Notes: generated by a model from the sequence alone, not told the origin. A stretch of DNA of 64,000 nt from Lysinibacillus sphaericus (GCF_001629735.1 NZ_CP015224.1:4340001-4404000); one strand, 5' to 3'. Numbered from the stretch's first letter, positions 50,731 to 59,402 are shown. Program-made: numbers and translations.

Positions 50731-51570
50731 ATGCTACGTACAATGATGACAGCAACCAATACAATGGGCCAATTACAAAATAAACTAGATACAATTAGTA
50801 ATAACATTGCCAATAGTAGTACAACAGGCTTTAAAGCGAAGGAAGCAACCTTCAATGAGTTACTCTATCAACAGTTTAATAATGACAAACTGGATCGTGC
50901 CGAGCGTCAAACACCTGTTGGTATTCGCTTTGGATCAGGCGCAATGCTTGGCCAAATTAAATCCAATCAAAAGCAAGGTTCATTGCAAACAACTAATCGA
51001 GATTTGGACTTAGCTTTTACAAAAGCAAAACAATATTTCAATATTTTAATGCCAAATGGTGAAAATGGAACTGAAACAGTGTATACTCGACAAGGTGACT
51101 TTTATTTATCGCCGCTAAATAATGGAACAGTTATGCTAGTAACGGCTGAAGGATACCCAGTGGCAAATGCTGCTGGACAAGCTATTACATTACCAGATAA
51201 TGTGCAAGGATTTTCAGTACGAAATGGTGGTATACTAGAAGCATCTTATCCAAATGGCGATATAATTCGTACGGATTTAGCGGTTACAGAATTTCAAAAA
51301 CCGCAACTAATGGAACATGTTTCAGGTTCTTATGTTGGATTACCAGACAACCTTGCTGAACTTGGCTTTACACAAGCTGAAGTTCTAACAGAGCTAGTAG
51401 GTGCTAACCGTCAGCAAATCGGCATGCAGGGTGGTACTTTAGAAATGTCCAATGTTAACCTCTCGAAGGAAATGACAGAACTAATTCAAACACAACGTTC
51501 CTATCAATTCAATGCAAGAACGGTTACATTAGCAGACCAAATGCTTGGTCTCATTAATGGTATTCGATAG
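50731..51570 (+). CDS. flhP: Flagellar basal-body rod/hook-like protein FlhP
   Basis: 279 residues, paralogue of flhO with the same termini: LDTISNNIANSSTTGFKAKE near the start and MTELIQTQRSYQFNARTVTLAD at the end. FlhO and FlhP form the distal rod in B. subtilis. CAGGAGG precedes ATG 50731. It is separated from the main fla/che operon, as in B. subtilis, where the flhOP genes follow mbl. Confidence 0.95.
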   Translation: MLRTMMTATNTMGQLQNKLDTISNNIANSSTTGFKAKEATFNELLYQQFNNDKLDRAERQTPVGIRFGSGAMLGQIKSNQKQGSLQTTNRDLDLAFTKAKQYFNILMPNGENGTETVYTRQGDFYLSPLNNGTVMLVTAEGYPVANAAGQAITLPDNVQGFSVRNGGILEASYPNGDIIRTDLAVTEFQKPQLMEHVSGSYVGLPDNLAELGFTQAEVLTELVGANRQQIGMQGGTLEMSNVNLSKEMTELIQTQRSYQFNARTVTLADQMLGLINGIR

Positions 51571-51612
51571 GGAGTCATCCTAAAAAGCAAGGAATGAAGA
51601 GGAGTACAATTT

Positions 51613-51897
51613 ATGACAAACGATTCACGTCGACGTTCTGTGCCGACACAAGAAACCGATACGCAACCAGAAAAGAAAGAACGCCGCTCAAATGGAGAGC
51701 AACGCGAGGTTCGATGGGTGCAAATCCGACTGATTCCGATTTGGTTACGCATTGTAATTGTTCTCATCTTAGTTGTTGCTGCCGCAACATTAGGCGCAAT
51801 GGTTGGCTTTAGTGTTATTGGAGAAGGAAATGCTATGGATATTTTCAAAAAAGAAACATGGCAACATATATTCGATATTATGCATGGTAAAGAATAA
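51613..51897 (+). CDS. EpuA-like small membrane protein (annotated as RNA polymerase subunit beta in databases)
   Basis: 94 residues: a charged, disordered N-terminal half (about 1-35), the motif VRWVQIRLIPIWLR, one transmembrane helix (about 46-68), and an external tail ending in WQHIFDIMHGK. This is the PF11772 (EpuA) family, often mislabelled DNA-directed RNA polymerase subunit beta. Its true role is unknown; the one-helix topology fits a cell-envelope role. ATG 51613 follows AGAGGAG. It sits between flhP and fabZ. Confidence 0.82.
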   Translation: MTNDSRRRSVPTQETDTQPEKKERRSNGEQREVRWVQIRLIPIWLRIVIVLILVVAAATLGAMVGFSVIGEGNAMDIFKKETWQHIFDIMHGKE

Positions 51898-51952
51898 TTT
51901 TATTCTTTACCTTACTTTGTGTATACATACTTTATTTTGAGGGGGAAATGAC

Positions 51953-52396
51953 ATGTTAACAGCAGAGCAAATTCAAGCAATTTTACCACACCGTTATCCA
52001 TTTTTATTTGTAGATCGTATTATTGAATTAGAAGAGGGAAAACGTGCAGTAGGCTTAAAGAATGTTTCTATGAATGAGGACTTCTTTAATGGACACTTCC
52101 CAGGATATCCAGTAATGCCAGGTGTGCTAATTGTAGAGGCATTAGCACAAGTAGGTGGAGTAGCTCTTTTAAATGCCGAAGAATTTAAGGGACGCTTGGC
52201 ATTTTTAACGGGTGTTGATAACTGTCGTTTCAAACGTCAAGTAGTACCTGGAGACCAACTTAAATTGGAAGTGGAGTTTGTAAAACTTCGTGGTTCTATG
52301 GGTAAAGGACATGGCGTAGCAACTGTAGATGGAGAACTTGTATGTGAAGCCGATATTCTATTTGCAATTGGACCGGAGCAGCCAAAGCAAGCATAA
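51953..52396 (+). CDS. fabZ: 3-hydroxyacyl-ACP dehydratase FabZ
   Basis: Dehydrates 3-hydroxyacyl-ACP in type II fatty acid synthesis. 147 residues of the hot-dog fold; the catalytic pair is His48 ([11 protein letters not shown]) and Glu62 (EALAQ). TGAGGGGG precedes ATG 51953. B. subtilis ywpB occupies the same place after flhP. No clear terminator follows; the next gene begins 151 bases on. Confidence 0.97.
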   Translation: MLTAEQIQAILPHRYPFLFVDRIIELEEGKRAVGLKNVSMNEDFFNGHFPGYPVMPGVLIVEALAQVGGVALLNAEEFKGRLAFLTGVDNCRFKRQVVPGDQLKLEVEFVKLRGSMGKGHGVATVDGELVCEADILFAIGPEQPKQA

Positions 52397-52547
52397 TTTG
52401 CATTTATAGACCAAAAGATATAAAATAGATAAAGTCAAGTCAAAAAATTGAGACTAGTAGGTTCTTAAACTGCGATGGCGAATTAAGCGATTGTGAATTG
52501 AAATAGATGTAATTTTTAGGTTTTACAAACGTAGGAGGATTATTAAG

Positions 52548-52931
52548 ATGTATAAGGAATTGTCTTCAGGTATTAAAATTAGCATTACTCGTTCGATTTC
52601 AACATCTTTTGAAACATACTTAGCAAGTATTGGTTGGGATGAAGAGCGCTTTTCCATGGAAGACTTCATTGCAAGCTGGCAGACTTATTTCCAAGAGAAT
52701 GCAGCATGGATCGAAAAAATTCCAGCCGAAATATTGATGAGCGCAGAGTTTCATGAAGAGATGGCACAAAAAATTGATGAGGTCATTGCCAAAATTTTAA
52801 ATGAAGAACCAACAGCACAACAAGTTGAAACAATCGAGGCATTGCAAAAAGAGCTAGGCACAGACTATAGATATGACTGTAAAGCAGAAGCAGCATATAT
52901 TGAACAGTTATTAAAAGAAAAACAAAAATAG
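52548..52931 (+). CDS. Uncharacterised acidic protein (127 aa)
   Basis: Not recognised. 127 residues, soluble, rich in Glu, Ala and Lys and predicted mostly helical; no Cys pair, signal peptide or membrane segment. A real gene is supported by a strong TAGGAGG ribosome binding site and a coding-like composition over its full length. It begins a variable stretch where B. subtilis has ywpC-ywpE, and its product does not resemble the mechanosensitive channel MscL (YwpC). The nested hairpin that follows could end or control its transcript. Confidence 0.7.
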   Translation: MYKELSSGIKISITRSISTSFETYLASIGWDEERFSMEDFIASWQTYFQENAAWIEKIPAEILMSAEFHEEMAQKIDEVIAKILNEEPTAQQVETIEALQKELGTDYRYDCKAEAAYIEQLLKEKQK

Positions 52932-52954
52932 TTTGTAGAAAAATCGGATAGTTC

Positions 52955-53036
52955 CCTCCTTTCTCGGGCAATCTATGTTAGATCACAAATACACATGATG
53001 TATTTGCTGACATAGTACCAAGAAAGGAGGTTTTTT
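52955..53036 (+). promoter_or_regulatory. Long nested hairpin whose 3' arm is the ribosome binding site of the next gene
   Basis: Three stacked stems: outer CCTCCTTTCT (52955-52964) / AGAAAGGAGG (53021-53030), perfect; middle CTATGTTAG (52973-52981) / CTGACATAG (53007-53015), one G-U; apical CAAATACA (52986-52993) / TGTATTTG (52999-53006), perfect with a CATGA loop. Six T (53031-53036) follow at once, then ATG 53040. So it looks like an intrinsic terminator, but its right arm AGAAAGGAGG is also the only ribosome binding site of the lipoprotein gene. Confidence 0.8.
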
Positions 53037-53039
53037 ACT

Positions 53040-53432
53040 ATGTGGAAAATGTCATTTTTAACCATTATTCTGGCTACTGTATTCCTTGGAGGATGTAACT
53101 GGGGAAATCGTGCAGTTGAAGATCATCCTGTGAGAAACGCAGAGACTGACGTTCGTAATGGTGTGGATCGTGTCGAGGATGCGTTAGATCCAAATCATCG
53201 AAATGATGCATACGATCGGAATGTAAATGGTGTTGAACGAGGTACTGTAAATGAAAATACAACTTTACCTGAAGCGACAACGCCTGGGTCAAATGCTGAT
53301 ATTAACAGCACAAATGGCTATGACAACGTACCAAACGCGAATGGCGTAAACGGTGTTAAGCGTAATGACAACATGGTTGATGAAAAAGCCAACGACACTG
53401 AAAAGTATCGTGACGGTATGAACAACCGATAA
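53040..53432 (+). CDS. Small Asn/Asp-rich lipoprotein of unknown function
   Basis: 130 residues with a lipoprotein signal peptide: short basic start, hydrophobic core, lipobox LGGC with Cys19. The mature part has no predicted fold: it is very rich in Asn, Asp, Val, Gly and Arg with loosely repeated motifs such as RNGVDRVED, RNVNGVERG and NGVNGVKRN. It is not recognised; YhcN/YlaJ-type spore lipoproteins share the Asn-rich character, but I see no domain match. Its ribosome binding site is the 3' arm of the nested hairpin at 52955-53030, and a terminator follows. Confidence 0.8.
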   Translation: MWKMSFLTIILATVFLGGCNWGNRAVEDHPVRNAETDVRNGVDRVEDALDPNHRNDAYDRNVNGVERGTVNENTTLPEATTPGSNADINSTNGYDNVPNANGVNGVKRNDNMVDEKANDTEKYRDGMNNR

Positions 53433-53436
53433 TATC

Positions 53437-53473
53437 AAAAGAGTGTTTCCTACAAGGAAAACACTCTTTTTTT
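53437..53473 (+). terminator. Terminator after the lipoprotein gene
   Basis: AAAAGAGTGTTTCC (53437-53450) / GGAAAACACTCTTTT with a TACAA loop, followed by T residues. Confidence 0.9.
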
Positions 53474-53591
53474 GATTTGAGGAAGCGGAATGGCTATTGG
53501 AATATAATATTTCAAGTCATTTATGACCCCGTTATCCCAAATAACTTGTACTGACAAGACCTCATTTCACAGAAAAACCTTCAAACGTTTT

Positions 53592-53624
53592 TTTAAAAAA
53601 AACGATGCAAAAAATTTGCATCGT
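53592..53624 (-). terminator. Terminator after ywpF (minus strand)
   Basis: ACGATGCAAA (53602-53611) / TTTGCATCGT (53615-53624); read on the minus strand the stem is followed by a run of T. Confidence 0.85.
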
Positions 53625-54049
53625 CAGTCACTCTTCAGTTTTGGTCGCTGCTTCATATCTTTTGTAAAGCGTTCCAGCAAATGTTCTAAAGAGACACCTT
53701 CAGCTAGTAGTTCAGAAAGTAATTGTTCGGCATATTTAGAGCGTTTTATTTTGAGGGTACCTTTTAAAAGTACTGATACATGGTCACCGATTTCTTGAAC
53801 CGTATGTACGATTACCTGAAAAGGAGCGGGTTCATTATCGGGAAATGAAATAACGGCACGTACATTAAAAATAGTAGCATTCGCTAAGAGCTCATCAAAG
53901 GTTGAACGATATTGTTTTTCCATAAACAATTCGAGTACCCAAGACTGATGGCTATTTTCCTGATTAATAATGATACCATCGACTAAAGGGAATGGTTGCA
54001 CGCCATCTTTTGTGACAAGGTCAAAGGAAAGCATTTTAAATGTTTTCAT
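53624..54049 (-). CDS. ywpF: YwpF-like protein
   Basis: 141 residues, recognised as YwpF-like from its sequence (MKTFKMLSFDLV and the INQENSHQSWVLEL region) and from its place next to an ssbB-like gene. The family has no known function; it looks like a small mixed alpha/beta cytosolic protein. I use ATG 54049, preceded by TAGGAGGAA; the frame goes on to 54121. A TATACT -10 on the minus strand lies at 54088-54083 without a good -35. It faces the preceding lipoprotein gene and diverges from the ssbB-like gene. Confidence 0.78.
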   Translation of the reverse strand: MKTFKMLSFDLVTKDGVQPFPLVDGIIINQENSHQSWVLELFMEKQYRSTFDELLANATIFNVRAVISFPDNEPAPFQVIVHTVQEIGDHVSVLLKGTLKIKRSKYAEQLLSELLAEGVSLEHLLERFTKDMKQRPKLKSD

Positions 54050-54231
54050 TATGTATATTCCTCCTAAGTCTGTCATTCTTTTAGTATAACACATACGGTT
54101 CCAGTTGTTGGTCATACGCACTTACTAGTTAATTTCTATTACTGCGAAATTGTTGATTTCATGAAATAGCATTTGCCATTACTGCCTAAAGCATTCTGGT
54201 GAAAAAATAAGAAAAAAAAGAAAAATACAAC

Positions 54232-54244
54232 AGGTAATTTACCT
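54232..54244 (+). promoter_or_regulatory. Short perfect dyad upstream of the ssbB-like gene
   Basis: AGGTAATTTACCT is a 13-base dyad with a one-base centre, about 45 bases before a promoter candidate. It could be an operator; no known regulator was recognised. Confidence 0.3.
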
Positions 54245-54286
54245 ATTTTATGCAGAAGTATCATGGCAAATTATCATTTTTCGATT

Positions 54287-54315
54287 TTGTTAATATTGGA
54301 ATCATTTTGTAAGAT
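54287..54315 (+). promoter_or_regulatory. Promoter candidate of the ssbB-like gene
   Basis: TTGTTA (54287-54292), 17 bases, TAAGAT (54310-54315), ending 31 bases before the start codon. Confidence 0.5.
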
Positions 54316-54346
54316 GAAGGCAATCCACAGCAAAGGAGGTGAAGGG

Positions 54347-54745
54347 ATGAATCAAGTCGGACTGGTCGGAAGGTTTACGAAAGATCCAGTATTACGATAC
54401 TTATCTGGAAATCGTGTGCAGACTCATTTTTCACTCGCCATTAATCGCAATTTCAAAAATAACCATGGGGAAATAGATACAGATTTTATATTCTGTACAG
54501 TTTGGGGAAGACTTGCAGAACATATCGTCAAGTATTGCGGCAAAGGCTCATTAATAGGTGCAAACGGCCGAATTCAAACAAGGTCATTTGTAAATGAAGA
54601 AAACACTAAGATTTTTATGACAGAGGTAGTGGTCGAGGATGTTCGATTTTATCAACTTAAACAAAGGGATAGTGACGAAGCTTCTATGGTGACGCCACCT
54701 CCACCCAATGAACAGGAAGACTTAAAAGACTTTGTATTACCATAG
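54347..54745 (+). CDS. ssbB: Single-stranded DNA-binding protein, SsbB-like
   Basis: 132 residues with one OB-fold (MNQVGLVGRFTKDPVLRY opening, then WGRLAEHIVKYCGKG and the GRIQTRSF strand). It lies by ywpF and the SNF2 gene, where B. subtilis has ssbB (ywpH), the competence-related SSB. The C-terminal tail is short and ends DFVLP; the usual DDDIPF tip that recruits replication proteins is not there, which again fits the accessory type. I use ATG 54347 after AAAGGAGGTG; the frame extends to 54263 with no site. No ComK box was found. Confidence 0.88.
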   Translation: MNQVGLVGRFTKDPVLRYLSGNRVQTHFSLAINRNFKNNHGEIDTDFIFCTVWGRLAEHIVKYCGKGSLIGANGRIQTRSFVNEENTKIFMTEVVVEDVRFYQLKQRDSDEASMVTPPPPNEQEDLKDFVLP

Positions 54746-54949
54746 CATGCTACATACGGCGCAGGAAAAGTATTGTCTAATCCGCCATTCTCCTTAAACT
54801 CCTTGCACCGTAGTAACAGAAAGGAATGATGTGGACCAATTTTTTTCGGAAAAGTTGCTGAAGACCGCACAGCAATGAAATTTTTAACACAACTGAATAT
54901 GGATATGAAGTAAGTAGGGAAGAGAAGAGAAGTAAACATGGTTCCACTG
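54746..54949 (+). other. Intergenic stretch between ssbB-like and SNF2 genes
   Basis: No gene with a ribosome binding site seen. One frame is open for 24 codons around 54833-54913 and reads as a plausible but unidentified C-terminal fragment, possibly a relic of a lost gene; this is weak. Confidence 0.3.
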
Positions 54950-54977
54950 AAAAAGCGCCAAGAACCCTTGGCGCTTG
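54950..54977 (-). terminator. Terminator of the SNF2 operon (minus strand)
   Basis: AAGCGCCAAG / CTTGGCGCTT, perfect 10-bp stem with a four-base loop; on the minus strand it is followed by TTTTT. Confidence 0.88.
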
Positions 54978-54980
54978 TTA

Positions 54981-57755
54981 TTAATATATATCTAATGTAA
55001 TGAGATCACGAAGTTCTTGATCCTCTAATTCAGTTAACCACTGGCTTGACTGAATTAGTTCTTCTGATAGCGCTGATTTTTGCGCTAGCATTTTATCTAT
55101 CTTTTCTTCAATTGTGCCAAGTGTTACAAATTTATGGACTTGCACAAATTGTGTTTGACCGATGCGGTAAGCACGATCGGTTGCCTGATTTTCGACAGCG
55201 GGATTCCACCAGCGATCTGCATGTAAGACATGATTAGCAGCTGTTAAATTAAGTCCTGTTCCACCTGCTTTTAAGGAAAGAATAAATATAGGAAAATCTC
55301 CTGCCTGAAACGCCTCTACTAAGCGGTCTCTTTGCTGCTTAGGCATAGCACCTGTTAAAAACGGTGCATCTACATTATATAATTCACTTAAACAATGCTG
55401 GAGCAATTGTCCCATTCCAATATACTGTGTAAAAATGAGGCATTGCTCGCCATTGTCCACAATTTCAGCCGCCATTTGCACAATGCGCTCTAACTTTGCC
55501 GAACGTGCAAGCATTGTTTGGGCATCCTCGAAAGGCTCTTTTAAATATAGGGCAGGATGATTACATAGTTGCTTTAATTTACTGAGCATTTTTAAGACGC
55601 GTCCTTTTTTTTGAAACCCTGTTAACTCTTCCAGCTGATCAAGCGTCTCCAAAATATAGCCCTCATAGAGAGAAGCTTGCTCGGCTGTTAATGGGCAATA
55701 CTCATTTGACTCTAGCTTATCTGGTAAGTTCAGCTGCAAATGAGGATCACGTTTTGTCCTACGTAATAAGAATGGTTGAATTTTTGTTCGTAGCTTTTGT
55801 TTATGGGATTCAGATTCATCTCGTTCAATTGGTAATATAAAATCTTCATTAAAGCGACCAAAGCTACCTAAATAGCCTTTATGAATAAAATCAAAGATTG
55901 CCCATAGCTCAGACAGACGGTTTTCTACAGGCGTTCCAGTCAGGGCAATGTGATGGTCACCCAGTAATTTACGAATGGCTTTTGATTGTAAAGTTTGCAT
56001 GTTTTTAATATTTTGAGCTTCATCTAAAACAACCGTTGCCCAGTCAATATCCTGTAAAAATTCTGTATCCTGTGACACCGTTCCATAGGTTGATAAAATA
56101 ACATGTGGCCTATCAATCAATACCATTTTTTTGAAATCATCATCTTTTGCACGGTTAGTTTGATAATGCGTATGGACAATTAGTGAAGGAGCGAATCGAG
56201 CAAGCTCCTTCTGCCAGTTACCCAGCACTGATGTTGGGCAAATAATAATAGATGGTTTTGTGTAATCAGCTACTGCTTCATATATATGAAGTAAATAGGC
56301 TATCATCTGAACGGTTTTGCCAAGACCCATATCATCGGCTAGGCAAGCACCGAAACCTTGCTGACGCATAAAGACTAGCCATTCAAAGCCTTCAATTTGA
56401 TAAGGACGTAACTCTGTTTGTAATGTCGCTGGAATGGGTACAGCAGGTAAACCCTTTTTGTCTAAGAGCTGTTCCATATAAGCCTTTAACGATTGCTGTA
56501 TCTCTAATGCAAAGATAGGATCATCCCGAAGCGCATCGTCAGCATCCTCTTCTTCAATAGGTGCAGATAAATCTTCGGGTAATTCCCTGAATAACAATTC
56601 TCTGACAGTCCAGCTTTCGTCTTCTGCCTGCTGCATTAACGCACGCATCTCTTGCATCCAGTTAGCGTCAACACGGAACCATTCTGTCCCTATACGAATA
56701 AATTCACGCTTTTCTTCCACTAACTTTTTAAATTGCTCAGGTGAGATTGTCTGTCCATTCATCGAAAATTGCCACTTGAATGTTAGAATATCATCTAATC
56801 CAGCGACTTTTTTTGTAGATGCATTGCTAGTTGTCACACGGACACGGAATTTGGATTGCTTTAAATCCTTTAGCCATGCTGGGAGCACAACATCGAAGCC
56901 AAGTGCCTGTAATCTGGCAAGATCCTCACGTAAAAAAGATCGTACCTCCATATCTTCAAGTGTTACACGAATGAAGGTTTCACTACTAATAGCATCTTTA
57001 GATAGTAGTTGAACTATTTGTTGTTGTTGCTGCTCAATTTCAGTTGCAAACATACGCCATTTTGTAGGGAGTGCATCTTCTATAAGTAATGACTGCTTAC
57101 GAATAGCAGGTGTCCAGTAATTTTTTGTAGTAGCGGTGCTAAGGACCGTTTCTAAGAGCCAGACATCGGAATCTTCTTCTGGTTCACTTAATCGTAAGGA
57201 AACGGTAATGGCACCAACTTGGCGTGTTTGATCCAATGGCCAGCCACCTCGTAAGAAAAAGGGCAATAGCTTTGGTAAATCAGAAAGTATTAGCCCTACT
57301 TGAGAAAGTTTTTGCTGCACCGCAGTTTCTAATAATGCAGAATCTATATCGTCGAGAGGGAAGGTTAGTGAAGAAAAATCCTCTGCAATGACAGCATGTG
57401 ACCAAAGAGAGGGCTCCTGCCAATAATCCTGTAACGCCAATACTTTACCTAGCCATTTTTTACTATCTTCATTTGCACCAACCCAGCTGATAAAGGGATG
57501 TTGATAGCTTGATGAAAAAATATCAAGAAGCTCAGCAGCGGAAACCTCAATGGATAAATCCGCCTGATTTGTTAGTAAGCCATAGATATTTGCCTCATAG
57601 GTAAAGAACAATGAAGATACGAATGTATCTACGTCGATTGTTGTACCATTTGCAGTAAATCCCTGCAACGTAAAATATCCTTCTCGAGCTACATCGATAC
57701 GAAGCTGCTGTGTTTTAGAAAAAGGGGAAGGAGAGTTGGCGTTTATTGTCATCAT
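54981..57755 (-). CDS. ywqA: SNF2/RapA-family helicase-like ATPase (YwqA-like)
   Basis: 924-residue double-stranded-DNA translocase of the bacterial SNF2 family. The N-terminal half (to about 440) is the family-specific SNF2-associated region. The ATPase core has motif I DDMGLGKT (from about 473), motif II DEAQ (about 576) and, near the C-terminus, SLKAGGTGLNLT and the QATDRAYRIGQ motif VI. B. subtilis ywqA has the same size and place. The role in the cell is unknown; related proteins remodel RNA polymerase or act in repair. Its start overlaps the stop of the SWIM-protein gene by four bases, so the two form an operon and probably a complex. Confidence 0.94.
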   Translation of the reverse strand: MMTINANSPSPFSKTQQLRIDVAREGYFTLQGFTANGTTIDVDTFVSSLFFTYEANIYGLLTNQADLSIEVSAAELLDIFSSSYQHPFISWVGANEDSKKWLGKVLALQDYWQEPSLWSHAVIAEDFSSLTFPLDDIDSALLETAVQQKLSQVGLILSDLPKLLPFFLRGGWPLDQTRQVGAITVSLRLSEPEEDSDVWLLETVLSTATTKNYWTPAIRKQSLLIEDALPTKWRMFATEIEQQQQQIVQLLSKDAISSETFIRVTLEDMEVRSFLREDLARLQALGFDVVLPAWLKDLKQSKFRVRVTTSNASTKKVAGLDDILTFKWQFSMNGQTISPEQFKKLVEEKREFIRIGTEWFRVDANWMQEMRALMQQAEDESWTVRELLFRELPEDLSAPIEEEDADDALRDDPIFALEIQQSLKAYMEQLLDKKGLPAVPIPATLQTELRPYQIEGFEWLVFMRQQGFGACLADDMGLGKTVQMIAYLLHIYEAVADYTKPSIIICPTSVLGNWQKELARFAPSLIVHTHYQTNRAKDDDFKKMVLIDRPHVILSTYGTVSQDTEFLQDIDWATVVLDEAQNIKNMQTLQSKAIRKLLGDHHIALTGTPVENRLSELWAIFDFIHKGYLGSFGRFNEDFILPIERDESESHKQKLRTKIQPFLLRRTKRDPHLQLNLPDKLESNEYCPLTAEQASLYEGYILETLDQLEELTGFQKKGRVLKMLSKLKQLCNHPALYLKEPFEDAQTMLARSAKLERIVQMAAEIVDNGEQCLIFTQYIGMGQLLQHCLSELYNVDAPFLTGAMPKQQRDRLVEAFQAGDFPIFILSLKAGGTGLNLTAANHVLHADRWWNPAVENQATDRAYRIGQTQFVQVHKFVTLGTIEEKIDKMLAQKSALSEELIQSSQWLTELEDQELRDLITLDIY

Positions 57756-59326
57756 ACTAAGTTTCCTTTCTCGATTTCTTCCTGTAACGCACGGAGTCGT
57801 TTGTATTCTGAGCGGATTGTTTGTATATATGCTTCAAAATAAGCTGTTTTACCTGCCCGTTTTGCAGCAGTACGCATACTTTTCCAAATGCGTACTGCCT
57901 GCTTATAATTCAAGCGAGATTTTTGAGCAATTTCCGCCATTGCATAAACATGATATAGCGGTAAAACCGTAGCTGGTTCAATTTGTAATACATCCTTTAA
58001 TCCACACATCTCTAAATAAGATAGAGACGAAGGATTTAATTGATGAAGCGCTGCCCAGTCTCGATAACGTCCTTTTTTAATTAAGAAAGAAGAGAATGGT
58101 TGAAGGCCGTAGACTCCGAAGGCGCTGTATAGAATGGCTTCCTCTTCTTCGGTAAGCTGTATTTCATCAAATAAAACCTGGAATTGACGAACATACTGAG
58201 CACGTTGTACAACTGGTACGACTTCCTGCAAAAAGGCTGCTGTCATTGGCAGAATTGCTCGTAAAATAATAGCCAGAGCATGTGATTCGCCAGCACGCTG
58301 AGCAAAAGTAGCGAGTTCAAAAAGATCCTGCATTTGCTGCAAATCAATATGTTTCAAACTTTCAAGCAGTAAGTCCTCCTTTTGTAAGAGTACATAAAAT
58401 AATAATCTTAATGATTCTAAGGATATTTCTGCCGAAGGGTTTTCAAGATTATTTAAATAATCTAATTCCTGCTCACGACGAGGCTTTTCATAAAAAAGTA
58501 CCGCCCAAAGTAGCATGTACAGGTGAAGTCGATTTGGAAATAGTCCATGTCGTTCTAATAAAAACTTCCGTACTTCCACTTGGAGAGCGTCATAAAACGA
58601 ATCAGTCGCAAAAAGGCGAGATCGATTAGTCAGCTCTGTAAGTATGCTCTCAAAAGATTGACTGCTTTGATCAATAAAGTATTTCATATAAGGTGAATCC
58701 AGTGAATGGCCTGGTGTTTCATTCAAATGTCGCCAAATAGTATTGAAAATGGCTAACTCCATATACAGTTTATAAAGAGGCTGCCATTCACGTTCAAAGG
58801 GCATATGTCGACGAAGACGCTCCAATGCATCAGTCCTTATAGCAGAAAGGCCATAGCCCTCTAAAATACGACCTGGTGGCAATAATCGTTTCATTACTTC
58901 CTCAACCATCAATGACCAACTTTGAGGGCTACGTTCATCAGCTAATGATTTTAACTGAACAGATTTTTGAGCACGCCAAGCACTCGACCAATTTTGAACG
59001 GAATCAAAGTACTGGTAAAGAGCAAGTAATGTACCTACCTGATGTCGACACCATTTTGGTTGTGGACAGCTACAGCGTAGCTCTTCTTTGACGAAATCAA
59101 TTTCAACAGAAGCGGGTCTGACATCCTGGACAGTTGCATATAATATAGAACTGGCTCCATTAAAACGGTCAAAAATAATGGACTTATTTCTAACCGAAAA
59201 GACCGCACGACGGACTAGTTCTTCATCTTCCGTAGAGGAAGGATGTAAATCATGTTCAGCTTCTTTTAATTTAGTTAACACAAATGCTTGATGCTCTTTA
59301 GCCAATTGCGATATTGACAATGCCAT
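57752..59326 (-). CDS. ywqB: SWIM zinc-finger protein (YwqB-like)
   Basis: 524 residues. The SWIM motif CxCx-n-CxH is CSCPQPKWCRH at about residues 82-95, a zinc finger expected to bind DNA or proteins. The rest is mostly helical with no recognised catalytic site. Bacterial SWIM proteins are commonly paired with SNF2 ATPases, as here, where the genes overlap by four bases; the SWIM protein is probably the DNA- or partner-binding subunit. ATG 59326 follows GAAAGGAGTGAGG on the minus strand. Confidence 0.92.
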   Translation of the reverse strand: MALSISQLAKEHQAFVLTKLKEAEHDLHPSSTEDEELVRRAVFSVRNKSIIFDRFNGASSILYATVQDVRPASVEIDFVKEELRCSCPQPKWCRHQVGTLLALYQYFDSVQNWSSAWRAQKSVQLKSLADERSPQSWSLMVEEVMKRLLPPGRILEGYGLSAIRTDALERLRRHMPFEREWQPLYKLYMELAIFNTIWRHLNETPGHSLDSPYMKYFIDQSSQSFESILTELTNRSRLFATDSFYDALQVEVRKFLLERHGLFPNRLHLYMLLWAVLFYEKPRREQELDYLNNLENPSAEISLESLRLLFYVLLQKEDLLLESLKHIDLQQMQDLFELATFAQRAGESHALAIILRAILPMTAAFLQEVVPVVQRAQYVRQFQVLFDEIQLTEEEEAILYSAFGVYGLQPFSSFLIKKGRYRDWAALHQLNPSSLSYLEMCGLKDVLQIEPATVLPLYHVYAMAEIAQKSRLNYKQAVRIWKSMRTAAKRAGKTAYFEAYIQTIRSEYKRLRALQEEIEKGNLV

Positions 59327-59402
59327 AACCTCACTCCTTTCTTTATAGATGGCTATGTTAAATATGGATTAATGGTAGTAAAGGAAAAAAGACTGTCCTT
59401 CC

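Noticed and set aside
53523-53798. 91-codon plus-strand frame opposite ywpF
   Set aside because: Lies antisense to the ywpF-like gene and its terminator, with no start signals.
54121-54346. ComK box upstream of the ssbB-like gene
   Set aside because: A/T-rich sequence is abundant, but no AAAA-N5-TTTT pair with correct spacing was found.
54652-54939. 95-codon minus-strand frame overlapping the ssbB-like 3' end
   Set aside because: No ribosome binding site, unusual composition, overlaps a real gene.
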